A DNA stretch of 9,374 nt from Deferribacteraceae bacterium (GCA_031278965.1 JAITJJ010000157.1:1-9374); one strand, 5' to 3'. Numbered from the stretch's first letter, positions 1 through 7,830 are shown. The notes: generated by a model from the letters alone, not told the origin. Numbers and translations: made by a program.

Positions 1-51
1 ATGAAATCCGAACAATCCGAATCGTTTGACACTGGCGGAAGAGGACTTCAT
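1..51. other. Unresolved gene edge at the left end of the window
   Basis: Two weak readings exist here. On the plus strand, frame 3 reads EIRTIRIV and stops at 27-29, which could be the last codons of an upstream gene. On the minus strand an ATG at 51-49 opens a frame that runs without a stop off the window edge (MKSSSASVKRFGLFGFH), which could be the start of a divergent gene, but it has no convincing SD. Neither has recognisable homology. The sequence beyond position 1 would decide. The stretch 52-157 holds no gene I can support; it is AT-rich, with a 7-bp AT-only palindrome at 74-90 that does not look like a terminator. Confidence 0.15.
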
Positions 52-119
52 TTCTTATAACTTACCCTATCACTTTTTTATTCTAAAAAATTGGGCAGGG
101 CGATACTATTAAAAGACCC

Positions 120-148
120 TATACATTTTTGTTTTAAAGTGGTACTAT
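120..148 (+). promoter_or_regulatory. Candidate sigma-70-type promoter for the RNase HI-addB-addA operon
   Basis: TATACA at 120-125 (4/6 to TTGACA) and TACTAT at 143-148 (4/6 to TATAAT) are separated by exactly 17 nt. A start site about 7 nt downstream of the -10 box would fall at about 155, only some 3 nt before the ATG at 158. That ATG has no Shine-Dalgarno sequence, so the transcript could be leaderless or nearly so. This is a consensus match only; AT-rich DNA gives such matches by chance. Confidence 0.3.
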
Positions 149-157
149 TTTCCGCAT

Positions 158-784
158 ATGAAAAAAAAGTATTACGCTGTTCGGGCAGGGCGGGATACCG
201 GGATATTTTCTACATGGGAGGAGTGCGAAGCCTCCATTCGCGGCTTTAAAGGGGCACAATTCAAGTCGTGTGGGGATAGGTGTTCCGCGGAGCTCTATCT
301 GCGCGTTTCAAAAGACGAATTTCAAGATGCGGTTATTAAAGAGCATAAAACGGAGGATGCTTCTCTTATAGCCTATGTGGATGGGAGCTTCAGGGAAGGC
401 GCCGCATCCTACGGCTGCGTTATCATCTCCGGCGGAGAGGTAGTAGCGGAGCTTTCCGGTTCTGATGATAGGTTTCCTAAAATCCGTAATATTTACGGAG
501 AGCTCCTAGGAGCGGTAAAAGCGGTTGAATGGGGGATTGCGGCTTCCTGCCCCGCCATAACCATATATTATGATTACAGTGGAATTGAAAAGTGGGCGGT
601 TGGAGGGTGGAAAACTAACAACATCTTAACCCGCAGATATAAGGAATGTATGGATAAATTAAAAGAGTCGATCGATATCTCCTTTGAAAAAGTTGCCGCA
701 CATTCCGGAAATTATTTTAACGAACGCGCTGATAAATTAGCCCGCAACGCCTTGCCAGAAAAGGTAGAGGCAAAAAGTAGATGA
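158..784 (+). CDS. rnhA: Ribonuclease HI with N-terminal RNA:DNA hybrid-binding domain
   Basis: A 208-aa cytoplasmic endonuclease that cuts the RNA strand of RNA:DNA hybrids (R-loops, primers). Residues 3-48 form a hybrid-binding domain of the caulimovirus-VI type, with the typical YYAVRAGRDTGIFSTWEEC start followed by GFKGAQFKS. The catalytic RNase H domain spans about 69-198. Visible active-site residues are D75 (YVDGS), E115 (GELLG), D139 (YYDYSG) and D192 (ERADKLA), plus the helper H182 (AHSG). The H182-D192 spacing equals that of the E. coli enzyme. The D139-H182 interval is about 11 residues shorter, consistent with loss of the basic protrusion in enzymes that carry the extra binding domain. 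The start is fixed by the domain beginning at residue 3, although no SD precedes it. The stop TGA overlaps the ATG of addB by 4 nt, so the two are probably translationally coupled. Confidence 0.93.
   Translation: MKKKYYAVRAGRDTGIFSTWEECEASIRGFKGAQFKSCGDRCSAELYLRVSKDEFQDAVIKEHKTEDASLIAYVDGSFREGAASYGCVIISGGEVVAELSGSDDRFPKIRNIYGELLGAVKAVEWGIAASCPAITIYYDYSGIEKWAVGGWKTNNILTRRYKECMDKLKESIDISFEKVAAHSGNYFNERADKLARNALPEKVEAKSR
761..770 (+). promoter_or_regulatory. Likely ribosome binding site of addB
   Basis: The purine-rich run AAGGTAGAGG lies inside the 3' end of the RNase HI gene. It leaves 10 nt before the ATG at 781, which is long but workable spacing. Together with the ATGA overlap it supports starting addB at 781. 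Confidence 0.4.
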
Positions 785-3504
785 TCTCCCTTGCAAAGGC
801 ACCGTCAAAAAAAAACCCTATCCCCTATTTTTCCAAACGGATTTCCCCCTTTGATTCCGTAAGAACCGCTGCCATTGTGCAATCCAACCGCAATAGAAGG
901 CTGCTCTCCTCAACCTCCTATTGGGAGCTTGACATCTTTACAGTAAAAGAGTTCCTAAACGCGGCGGCAGGGACCGTTGGCGTTCTGTTGCCGGAACCTT
1001 TAAGGGGCTACTATATGCAGAAAGCAGTTGAAGCCTTGTCAGAGAGAGAAAACCGGATACTGTTCCATACTCCGCTAAATGCATCCCCAACAAGCTATTC
1101 GGATTATCTTAAACGCTCTTCCTCCCTCCTCCCCTTTTTCCGTGAGCTTGCCGCCGAGCGGATCGATTCCGTTCTGTTGGCGGAAAGGAGCAGTTATGAT
1201 GATTACGCCGAGCAGATAAAAGTGCTGGCGGCGATATGGGACAACTATAGTGAGCTCATAAAAAAAGATGGTTTTATTGATGTTTGGCAAACCTATACGG
1301 ATTTTGAAACAGACGAGATATTTCTCTCCCGCTATGACACATTTTTCATTCTAATAAGCGGAGGATTAAGCAGATTTGAGATAGAGCTCTATAAACGGAT
1401 ATCCGAAAAACGCAACTTGGAAATTGTTTTCAACTTTGTGGGAGGACGCCACCCGCAGGAGAGGTTATTCAAAGATATTTTCGGTGCGGAGATAAAACGG
1501 GAAGAGGGGGATACCGGCATAGTCTGGGAAAAAGCGGATAGGTCAAAGCACTCCCTTATCCTCCGCTACAATGTTGGGGAAGAGGATGATGAAAATTTTT
1601 ATGCGCCCGCTGACCCCTCAGAGATAGAGATTTACCCTGCAAGCGGCGGTTTCTCCCAATATGAGCTTATCACCAGACGTATATTTGAACTTCACTTTGA
1701 TAAACAGATCCCATTAAACAAGATGGCGGTGGTACTCCCTTCCCAAGAGCTCTTAGTCTGGTTTCAGCGCTCGGATATATATAAACTTTATCATGTTTCC
1801 CATATGGAAACCGTTGCCGGCTTTGGCTTTCTTCAATTCCTTGCCTCTTTTTCCGCTCTTTTGAACGGAAAAAATGAGAACGGCTACCCTTTGGTTCTCT
1901 TGGAAAAGCTGTCGGCATACCCGTTTGTGCTCCCTTTGACAGACAGCGGTTTTTTTGAAAAGGAAAAAAGAGACGGAAAACTCTATATTTCGCTGAAAGA
2001 TTTGTCGGAAAACAGGGCTTTAGCTGGCTTATTCTCTTATATATCTCCGCTTTTTGACGAGGTAGACACATATTCCGCAGTAATTCAGAAACTTCTGACT
2101 CTCCTTGAAAAGCTCTCCTTTGCAATAAAAGCCGATGCGGACAAAAACCCCGGCCATAGCAAGAGGGAACTTGCCGTTATGGAGGATGCGGTTGCCCGCC
2201 TTAAACAGTTGGGGCATGTATTTTCCCATATTAACGATGAATTCCCCACGGCGGAATTATTAGGCTTAATATTGACAGAGATCGCAGATGTGCTAGAAAG
2301 AAGCTCCGGGAAAGGGGTTTTAGTCTTGGAGCTCTCAGAGAGCCGCAACCTTCAATTTGATTACCTTTTTATTTCGGGGATGACCGCATCCGCCTTTCCT
2401 GCCCAACTCCAGAACTCCCTCTTTCTGAACTCTGAGAGCAGACAGGCGCTCTCCCTCCCGTCTTTTGCGGATATGAACGAGTTTCAAAAGAGCTCTTATT
2501 ACGAGCTTATAGCGCGGGCAAAGAAGACTCTCATTACCTATCCTTCCAGTGAAGATGTTACCCCAAGCCCTTTTATTTCAGAGATTACTGCAAAGGCGAA
2601 GGGGTGGCTTGACAGAGAAAAAACTTTCTTTCCCGCTCCGTTTGTAGCGTTCCCCCGCAGGAGGGGGAGAACAAAGGAATACAGTCCGGAGATTTATAAA
2701 ACCCCGGCGCGACTTGAACTCCTTAGAAGATTTAGATATTCCCCCACAGCTCTTGATTCTTTCAGAAGGTGTCAGAGGCGTTTCTATTATGAATACATAG
2801 CCAAACTCCGCCCTCCTCAAACCGCTGTTGACAGCATAAATATGGGGGAGCTTGGGAATATACTTCACCGCATAATGAGAGAGCTTTTTCTGCGCGGCTT
2901 TTCCCCGCTGTCGCCGGAATATCCGTCTCAGCTCTATCTGGCATATGATGAACAGATTGCAAAATATGACTATTTTACGCGGGATCCGGTGGGGGTATTT
3001 TATGCCCGAAATTTAAGAGACACTCTTGAAAGGATCGCAGCCCGCGACCGCAAGCACTCTGAGGAGCATAGCATAATAAAGCAGCACTTTGAGGAGCGTG
3101 TTGAGGCGGAATACGGCGGCATCTCTTTTGCCGGGCGTGCGGACAGATGGGATGAAGGGGCGGATGGCCTCTACCTTGTGGATTATAAATTCCGTTCAAA
3201 GGATATAAAATCAGCCTCATCAAGAGAATCTTTTGAAAATCCCGATGTGGATATACAACTCCCTTTCTATGCGCTGCTGCTGGAAAGAAAGTTCGGGAAA
3301 CTCCCTGTGCAGCTGTTCTGGTTTGATCTTAAAAACTCCTATGAATTTAAGATTGGGTTTAATATGGAGCTTTATGAGGATTTTAAGAACTACTTTCTAA
3401 CATTAGCCAATAGGATAATGTCCCCCGGAGCTTTTGAGATTCCGGAAAATGTAAACTGCCGATATTGTTCTTTTCAAGCGTTCTGTCCGGGTTATGTGTC
3501 ATGA
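781..3504 (+). CDS. addB: AddB-like recombination nuclease subunit (PD-(D/E)XK, Fe-S)
   Basis: A 907-aa protein, the expected partner of the AddA helicase encoded next. AddAB processes double-strand DNA ends and prepares 3' tails for RecA. The N-terminal 1-600 is an inactivated helicase-like scaffold. It has no GxxxxGK[ST] Walker A, but it keeps the AddB-type segment LELSESRNLQFDYLFISGM (517-535). The C-terminal nuclease spans about 650-905, with H696 (GNILHR), D788 (GRADRW), D801 and K803 (VDYKF) and Q826 (DIQLPFY). Four cysteines match the Fe-S staple that closes this domain: C664 (FRRCQRRF) and C893, C896 and C902 (CRYCSFQAFC). The gene overlaps its upstream and downstream neighbours by ATGA at both ends. 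At 907 aa it is shorter than the approximately 1,150-aa Bacillus AddB but intact. A RecB-family exonuclease annotation would mean the same thing. Confidence 0.88.
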   Translation: MISLAKAPSKKNPIPYFSKRISPFDSVRTAAIVQSNRNRRLLSSTSYWELDIFTVKEFLNAAAGTVGVLLPEPLRGYYMQKAVEALSERENRILFHTPLNASPTSYSDYLKRSSSLLPFFRELAAERIDSVLLAERSSYDDYAEQIKVLAAIWDNYSELIKKDGFIDVWQTYTDFETDEIFLSRYDTFFILISGGLSRFEIELYKRISEKRNLEIVFNFVGGRHPQERLFKDIFGAEIKREEGDTGIVWEKADRSKHSLILRYNVGEEDDENFYAPADPSEIEIYPASGGFSQYELITRRIFELHFDKQIPLNKMAVVLPSQELLVWFQRSDIYKLYHVSHMETVAGFGFLQFLASFSALLNGKNENGYPLVLLEKLSAYPFVLPLTDSGFFEKEKRDGKLYISLKDLSENRALAGLFSYISPLFDEVDTYSAVIQKLLTLLEKLSFAIKADADKNPGHSKRELAVMEDAVARLKQLGHVFSHINDEFPTAELLGLILTEIADVLERSSGKGVLVLELSESRNLQFDYLFISGMTASAFPAQLQNSLFLNSESRQALSLPSFADMNEFQKSSYYELIARAKKTLITYPSSEDVTPSPFISEITAKAKGWLDREKTFFPAPFVAFPRRRGRTKEYSPEIYKTPARLELLRRFRYSPTALDSFRRCQRRFYYEYIAKLRPPQTAVDSINMGELGNILHRIMRELFLRGFSPLSPEYPSQLYLAYDEQIAKYDYFTRDPVGVFYARNLRDTLERIAARDRKHSEEHSIIKQHFEERVEAEYGGISFAGRADRWDEGADGLYLVDYKFRSKDIKSASSRESFENPDVDIQLPFYALLLERKFGKLPVQLFWFDLKNSYEFKIGFNMELYEDFKNYFLTLANRIMSPGAFEIPENVNCRYCSFQAFCPGYVS

Positions 3505-6500
3505 ATCTTGCAGAAGTTATCGATCCCCGGAATAATGTGATCTTAATGGCTTCCGCCGGAACAGGCAAGACTTTCTGCCTTGCCCTTAGGGTTATCTCCA
3601 TCCTCCTCAAGGAGGGGAACGCTCCCGTAAAGCTCTATGATTCGGAAGGGGTGAAGCAGACAGGTTTTTTTCAAGCCGAGAGTGCCCACCGCATTGTCTG
3701 CCTTACTTTTACAAATAAGGCGACCGCCGAAATGAACAATCGGATACGCAAGTTTCTGCGGGGGCTTGTTTTATATGGTTCCGGCGAGTTGGAGGAGCAG
3801 CATAAACAAGAGATCGAGGGTATTTTTAATCTCATCTCCGCCGCAATCGGGCTCTCTGTGCAAGAAGCAGCGGAGAGAGCAAAGGCGGCGGAGGAGAGAA
3901 TATTTAAAAATCCTGATATTCTCCGTATCCAAACCATTGACAGCTTTTTAAGCAAGATATTGAAGCAGTTCCCCTTTGAAGCGGGGGTGCGCCCGGATTA
4001 TACCGTTCTTTCGGGTTCAGCCCTTAAAAAACTTGAAGAAAACGCCTTTTCCGAGGGGTTTGGAAGCCGGAACCATAACGAGTATCTATCGCTTTTTGAT
4101 CAATATCTGTCTGCCTTTAATCAGAATAGACTGGGTTTTATAGATAGATTGCGTGATATTGTCAGCAAACTCTGCGACAATATTACAGCCTATGAGTACA
4201 TTATCAAAAACAAGCGCTCTCTAAAAGAGTTGGAGAGTTTAATTGTTGAGGCGGGCGAAATAAATGGCAGGGGGCGGGCGATCGTTAAAAAACTCCTGGA
4301 GCTTATAAATACAGAACATCCTAAGCTTCAAGATAAAAGGAGATACACAGCTTTTGCTCTATTTTCTGAGTTTGCGGATGGGAAGGGAACGGCGGAAGAG
4401 GCTTTTGATATAATTTGCAAATTAGATCCGAAAAATGTAATCAAAATTTACTCTATTAGGGATGAAAGCGCTTATATCGGTTGCTGGAAAGAGTTGGAAG
4501 AACTTATAACAATCCGCATCTCTTTAAAAAGTATGATATTTCTTGAGTTTGCAAAACATTTGACCGGAGAGGTTTATGATCGTATGGAGAGTGAGAAGGC
4601 ACTCCGTTCTCTTCTAACCTATAACGATGTTCAGCGCAAGGTATACGATCTCTTCAACCGCACTGTTTCGCCTCTGGATAACGCACACCTCTATTTTCGT
4701 TTGGACGGGAGGGTGTCGCACCTTTTGGTGGATGAATTTCAAGACACCTCCCACCTTCAATGGGAAGTGCTGGCGCCGATTGCGGCGGAAATTATGGCGG
4801 GGATGGGTTCCGAGGATAAGTTGGGGAGCTTTTTTTGCGTGGGCGATCAGAAACAGTCGTTATACCGCTTTCGGGGAGCGGCGCCCGGCTTTATGAATTT
4901 CATAGCAGAGCGGTATAAAGATTGGCTTAAAAAAGAGGATTTGGATAAAAACCGCCGGAGCGATCGGGAGCTTGTTGAGTTTGCCAACGAGCTTTTTATG
5001 CAGGCGGATAGCTTTATCGGCGGGGAGGATACACGGACACGGTTCAACTATATTCCCCAAACTGCCCACAGCGGGGAAGATGGGTATGTCCGTTATGAGG
5101 CGTCAAACGGTAAAAACCGTTATGATTTTACGTTGGAGGCGGTATATGAACTTCTCTCCCATAACTTTGCCCCCAAGGATATTGCTATCCTGACCCCGAA
5201 GTGGAGAGAAGGCGAAAAAGCAAGGGCTTTTCTTGAAGAAAACGGGGTGCCCGCCGCAGTCCTCAGAGAAGACGTCCTCTCACAGAGGGCAGCCTACCAA
5301 GTTATAAAGGGGATTGTCGCCTACATGCATTACGGAGACGATTTTTCCCTCTATTCATTTCTTTATGCCAACCCTGCGCTTGGGGACTGCTCCGAGAAAT
5401 TTTTTAGGCGCTCAAAGGCAAACCTGAATGCCCAGTTGGCAAAAAGCACGGGAGAGTCTATATATAAAAGGATAATCTCCCTTAAAGGAAGGTTTAATAT
5501 AACGGACAGATTCCCGGACAGCTCTTTGCAGGAAATCACCGCCCTAATGGATATTATCGCTCAAGAGCTTGCAAGTATAATTAACCCGTTGGAATTTTTG
5601 GAAAAGTTTGAGGAATTGGCGGAAGAGGCAAAACTCCCCGCGGACAAACCGCTGAATTCATACATGAACGGAAGTGTATCCATCTGTACCATAAACCACG
5701 CCAAAGGTTTGGAGTTTCCCGCAGTGATCTTATTTGACGTAAACCAGAAAACCGTCCAGACAGATGCATATTTTACATGTTATGAGGAAGATTCTCCCTT
5801 TGCTTCGGAAATATACAAGCGCCATAACTTAAAAGATAGAAATTATGCAGCTGAATACTATAAAGTTGCATTACAGAATGAAGACTGTTTCGTCAGGCTT
5901 GACGTAATAAACAAACTCTATGTGGCGGTAACTAGGGCAAAACATGCACTTTACCTATTTGCGGAACCCAATATGGGAGATACTTTAGATGCCCATATTA
6001 CAAAGGTTTTCCCCGCTAGCTTTCGACGCGGGAAACTTCCTGAAGCGGCGGCGGGGGAGATGCCTCCTATGGAAAAAGGCTTGGAGACAAGCGCTCTCAC
6101 TAAAAGGATGTTATATTTTTCAAAGTATATGCTTTCCGCGGTGAAAAACCCATCGGAACTTTCAGCGCACCCTGCGCTTGCAAAATTTATACACGATCGC
6201 AAAGAGCAGGAATCAGCGGAGGAAACTCCAGATTCGGATCTTTATGCAACCAGAGATTATGGGCTTCTCTTTCACAATGCTGTTTTTAGTCTTGAAGATT
6301 TTACTCCTGTATCCGTTGCAAGGGCGGAGGCAAAGGCTTGGAAAAATTACGGAGGATATATGCCCGTGGAAGACAGACTGCGCCTGGAGAAGGATTTAAC
6401 GCTCTTAACTGCCGATAAGAGATTTCAGAGACTTATAAAAGAGAGAATTGTCTATCGTGAAAAGGCGCTGTTTTATGACAACAAACTGTTGGTGCCAGAT

Positions 6501-6689
6501 TTATATGCCCGCGGAGAAACAGACATTAACCTAATTGACTTCAAGACCTCTTCCCCCGCTACCCATAGGGAGGAGGAGTATATAAAACAGATTGAAGTAT
6601 ATAAAAAAGCTCTCTCCGCCTATTATAACCTCCCCGTAAACGGCTATCTATTCTATATTAACTACGGGGTTGTAGTCCAGAGTGTTTAG
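3501..6689 (+). CDS. addA: AddA-like helicase-nuclease (UvrD/RecB type)
   Basis: A 1,062-aa ATP-dependent superfamily 1A 3'-5' DNA helicase with a C-terminal nuclease, the catalytic partner of AddB. Helicase motifs are Walker A ASAGTGKT (17-24, K23), Ia CLTFTNKATAEM (67-78), Ic IQTIDSF (143-149), Walker B LLVDEFQDTS (408-417), III GDQKQSLYRFRGA (448-460), IV around KNRRS (483-487), V VSICTINHAKGLEFPAV (726-742) and VI LYVAVTRAKHALYLF (806-820). The nuclease has H925 (GLLFH), D1000 (VPDLY), D1013 and K1015 (LIDFKTS) and Q1030 (KQIEVY). Both nucleases of the AddAB pair therefore look active. The frame is open from 3465, but ATG 3501 is chosen because it overlaps the addB stop as ATGA and lies just before the Walker A region. 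No SD is visible, so reinitiation after addB is likely. The gene ends in TAG and converges on the lipoprotein gene with a 16-nt gap and no clear terminator. Confidence 0.92.
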   Translation: MNLAEVIDPRNNVILMASAGTGKTFCLALRVISILLKEGNAPVKLYDSEGVKQTGFFQAESAHRIVCLTFTNKATAEMNNRIRKFLRGLVLYGSGELEEQHKQEIEGIFNLISAAIGLSVQEAAERAKAAEERIFKNPDILRIQTIDSFLSKILKQFPFEAGVRPDYTVLSGSALKKLEENAFSEGFGSRNHNEYLSLFDQYLSAFNQNRLGFIDRLRDIVSKLCDNITAYEYIIKNKRSLKELESLIVEAGEINGRGRAIVKKLLELINTEHPKLQDKRRYTAFALFSEFADGKGTAEEAFDIICKLDPKNVIKIYSIRDESAYIGCWKELEELITIRISLKSMIFLEFAKHLTGEVYDRMESEKALRSLLTYNDVQRKVYDLFNRTVSPLDNAHLYFRLDGRVSHLLVDEFQDTSHLQWEVLAPIAAEIMAGMGSEDKLGSFFCVGDQKQSLYRFRGAAPGFMNFIAERYKDWLKKEDLDKNRRSDRELVEFANELFMQADSFIGGEDTRTRFNYIPQTAHSGEDGYVRYEASNGKNRYDFTLEAVYELLSHNFAPKDIAILTPKWREGEKARAFLEENGVPAAVLREDVLSQRAAYQVIKGIVAYMHYGDDFSLYSFLYANPALGDCSEKFFRRSKANLNAQLAKSTGESIYKRIISLKGRFNITDRFPDSSLQEITALMDIIAQELASIINPLEFLEKFEELAEEAKLPADKPLNSYMNGSVSICTINHAKGLEFPAVILFDVNQKTVQTDAYFTCYEEDSPFASEIYKRHNLKDRNYAAEYYKVALQNEDCFVRLDVINKLYVAVTRAKHALYLFAEPNMGDTLDAHITKVFPASFRRGKLPEAAAGEMPPMEKGLETSALTKRMLYFSKYMLSAVKNPSELSAHPALAKFIHDRKEQESAEETPDSDLYATRDYGLLFHNAVFSLEDFTPVSVARAEAKAWKNYGGYMPVEDRLRLEKDLTLLTADKRFQRLIKERIVYREKALFYDNKLLVPDLYARGETDINLIDFKTSSPATHREEEYIKQIEVYKKALSAYYNLPVNGYLFYINYGVVVQSV

Positions 6690-6705
6690 CGGAGGCTCTT
6701 TCGTA

Positions 6706-6900
6706 TTATCTCCCGGAACGCGCAATTTTGGCGTTAATGCGGGTTAGGGCGCGGTTTACCATCTTATTCGGCTCTAAGGCGAGAGCATCCGCCCTTTTAT
6801 AATAAGTTAAAGCGCTTTCATAGTCTGCAACGGATTCCTTGCAAACCCCAAGATTAAATATCAGGTTTGGCGCCCTTGGATTGGAGCGTTCAAGTTCCCC
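6706..6900 (-). pseudogene. In-frame 3' part of the lipoprotein gene: TPR tail after the TGA
   Basis: Reading on from the TGA at 6903-6901 in the same frame gives 64 more sense codons and then TAA at 6708-6706. The translation starts GELERSNPRAPNLIFNLG and continues through DYESALTYYKRADAL to ALTRINAKIARSGR. It matches TPR helices: the first TPR finishes with N-P, and a second follows with N-L-G, A-L-x-x-Y and A, ending at EPNK. There is no start codon or SD suggesting a separate gene. It is therefore the remainder of the upstream ORF, either lost to a nonsense mutation, reached by readthrough, or split by a sequencing error. The full product would be 349 aa. Confidence 0.75.
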
Positions 6901-6903
6901 TCA
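6901..6903 (-). other. In-frame TGA inside a TPR motif, probably replacing a TGG (Trp) codon
   Basis: The context is RACEI-TGA-GELERSNP. Aligned to the TPR consensus, A of RACEI is position 20 and P of SNP is position 32. This puts the TGA at position 24, the large-hydrophobic or aromatic position. TGG to TGA needs one base change. Other genes here use TGA as a true stop, so general recoding is excluded. Confidence 0.8.
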
Positions 6904-7755
6904 TATTTCGCATGCTCTGTCAAGCCTTTTCTCTGCAGCAAAGTCTACCCCTCTCTCAAATTTCTGTTGGTCTGCTTTGCTTAGGGTATCATCGCTTTTT
7001 TCTATTTCAATGGTGGAGATAACGTAGTATTCGCCCAAGTCCCGCGCAATCTCTGTTAATGTGGTATTGACAAACTGCACAAACGGTTCGGCGGAATTTG
7101 TCAAATGTTTGACCGCCGCAGGAGTTTCTTCCACTTCCCGCTCTGTGGCAAAGAGTTCAAAGAACCTCCCTTCATCTCCAGACGTGGAGCGGCTTGTTGC
7201 CCCTCCGCTGTCATTGCAGGTTTTAACTCGTCTGCTCTTGTTAAAGGTGTTGGAATAGAGGATTTTTGCTGTGGAAAAATCGGTCAGGCTAAGGGTGGTT
7301 CGCAGGGCATGGTCGGTATCGGTGCAAGACACATTATATTCATAGCAGTTTTCTTTTTCGCATTTGGTGCGTTTTTCAAGGTAGCTGCGACTTCCGGTGG
7401 TATAATTTAACCCTCCGAAAAAACCCGCCTCAATCCCCGAAAGTCTTCCGAACTTTACCATAGTGTTCGGATCTGCAATGGTAGTTTGAAACTTCTGTTC
7501 ACGGATAATATTTTCTATCTGTGCTCTGTCATAAACTTGGAAGCGTTTTCTGCCGCCTTCTTCAACTTTGTCAATAACTGAAGACAGAGTATTTGTGAAA
7601 TAATTGTTCTGGTCGCCTTTAATTTCCAATACTCCCACCTTTGTTACATTAAGTTTTCCCGCCCTGGGCGGAACGGTATTGGTTGCGGTTATGGTGGTGC
7701 TGCAGCCAAAAAGAAAGAGAACTGCCGAGCCTAAAAGCAAGAATTTTAAAAACAT
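6901..7755 (-). CDS. CsgG-like envelope lipoprotein, C-terminal TPR cut by TGA
   Basis: A 284-aa product as the sequence stands. Residues 1-17 are a lipoprotein signal peptide with lipobox LFGC, so C18 should be lipidated after export. Residues 33-245 resemble the CsgG/LpoB-type fold: a KVGVLEIKG strand, FQVYDRAQIENIIREQKFQ (72-90), GRLSGIEAGFFGGLN (103-117) and LRTTLSLTDFSTAKILYS (151-168). In that family such domains act in the periplasm or on the outer membrane, in secretion or cell-wall roles; the role here is unknown. Four extra cysteines (132, 137, 144, 180) could form disulfides. From about 265 a TPR begins and is interrupted by TGA at codon 285. The frame could also open at TTG 7767, but ATG 7755 is preferred because GAGGG lies 5 nt upstream and the TTG would sit inside this SD. 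The gene is divergent from lemA and convergent with addA. CsgG assignment is moderate; lipoprotein and TPR assignments are firmer. Confidence 0.78.
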   Translation of the reverse strand: MFLKFLLLGSAVLFLFGCSTTITATNTVPPRAGKLNVTKVGVLEIKGDQNNYFTNTLSSVIDKVEEGGRKRFQVYDRAQIENIIREQKFQTTIADPNTMVKFGRLSGIEAGFFGGLNYTTGSRSYLEKRTKCEKENCYEYNVSCTDTDHALRTTLSLTDFSTAKILYSNTFNKSRRVKTCNDSGGATSRSTSGDEGRFFELFATEREVEETPAAVKHLTNSAEPFVQFVNTTLTEIARDLGEYYVISTIEIEKSDDTLSKADQQKFERGVDFAAEKRLDRACEI

Positions 7756-7760
7756 AAAAT

Positions 7761-7765
7761 CCCTC
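7761..7765 (-). promoter_or_regulatory. Shine-Dalgarno of the lipoprotein gene
   Basis: GAGGG on the minus strand, 5 nt before the ATG at 7755. It decides the start in favour of ATG 7755 over the upstream in-frame TTG at 7767-7765, which overlaps this site. Confidence 0.8.
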
Positions 7766-7769
7766 AATC

Positions 7770-7793
7770 AATTAATTAATTAATTAATTAATT
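7770..7793. repeat. Tandem tetranucleotide repeat, six perfect AATT copies
   Basis: Six uninterrupted copies of the self-complementary unit AATT lie between the proposed -10 box of the lipoprotein gene and its SD. They would therefore be in the 5' untranslated leader or at its start. Such tracts can change length by strand slippage and can fold on themselves. An effect on expression is an inference. Confidence 0.9.
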
Positions 7794-7800
7794 TGAGAAT

Positions 7801-7830
7801 TCTATAAAAATTGAGGATTAATTACAACAA
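7801..7830 (-). promoter_or_regulatory. Candidate promoter of the lipoprotein gene
   Basis: On the minus strand TTGTTG (7830-7825) and TATAGA (7806-7801) are spaced by 18 nt, giving a predicted start near 7794, right at the edge of the AATT tract. The -35 box matches only its TTG core. The region is AT-rich, so other placements are possible. Confidence 0.3.

Noticed and set aside
93..192. Ten-base direct repeat GGGCAGGGCG at 93-102 and 183-192
   Set aside because: Only two copies, one inside the RNase HI coding sequence where it encodes the conserved RAGR stretch; probably chance.
1670..2125. Minus-strand 151-codon open frame within addB
   Set aside because: It lies wholly inside a well-supported gene, has low-complexity-like composition and no recognisable domain; it is a shadow of addB.
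6690..6720. Bidirectional terminator between addA and the lipoprotein gene
   Set aside because: The GGAG and CTCC segments pair only weakly and no T run follows in either direction.
6860..6903. Selenocysteine insertion at the TGA
   Set aside because: The site matches a TPR aromatic position, not a redox motif, and I could not draw a convincing bacterial SECIS hairpin just after it.
6706..7755. Genome-wide reassignment of TGA to tryptophan or glycine
   Set aside because: RNase HI, addB and lemA all end in TGA at positions fitting their family lengths and ATGA overlaps, and tryptophan is TGG everywhere else.
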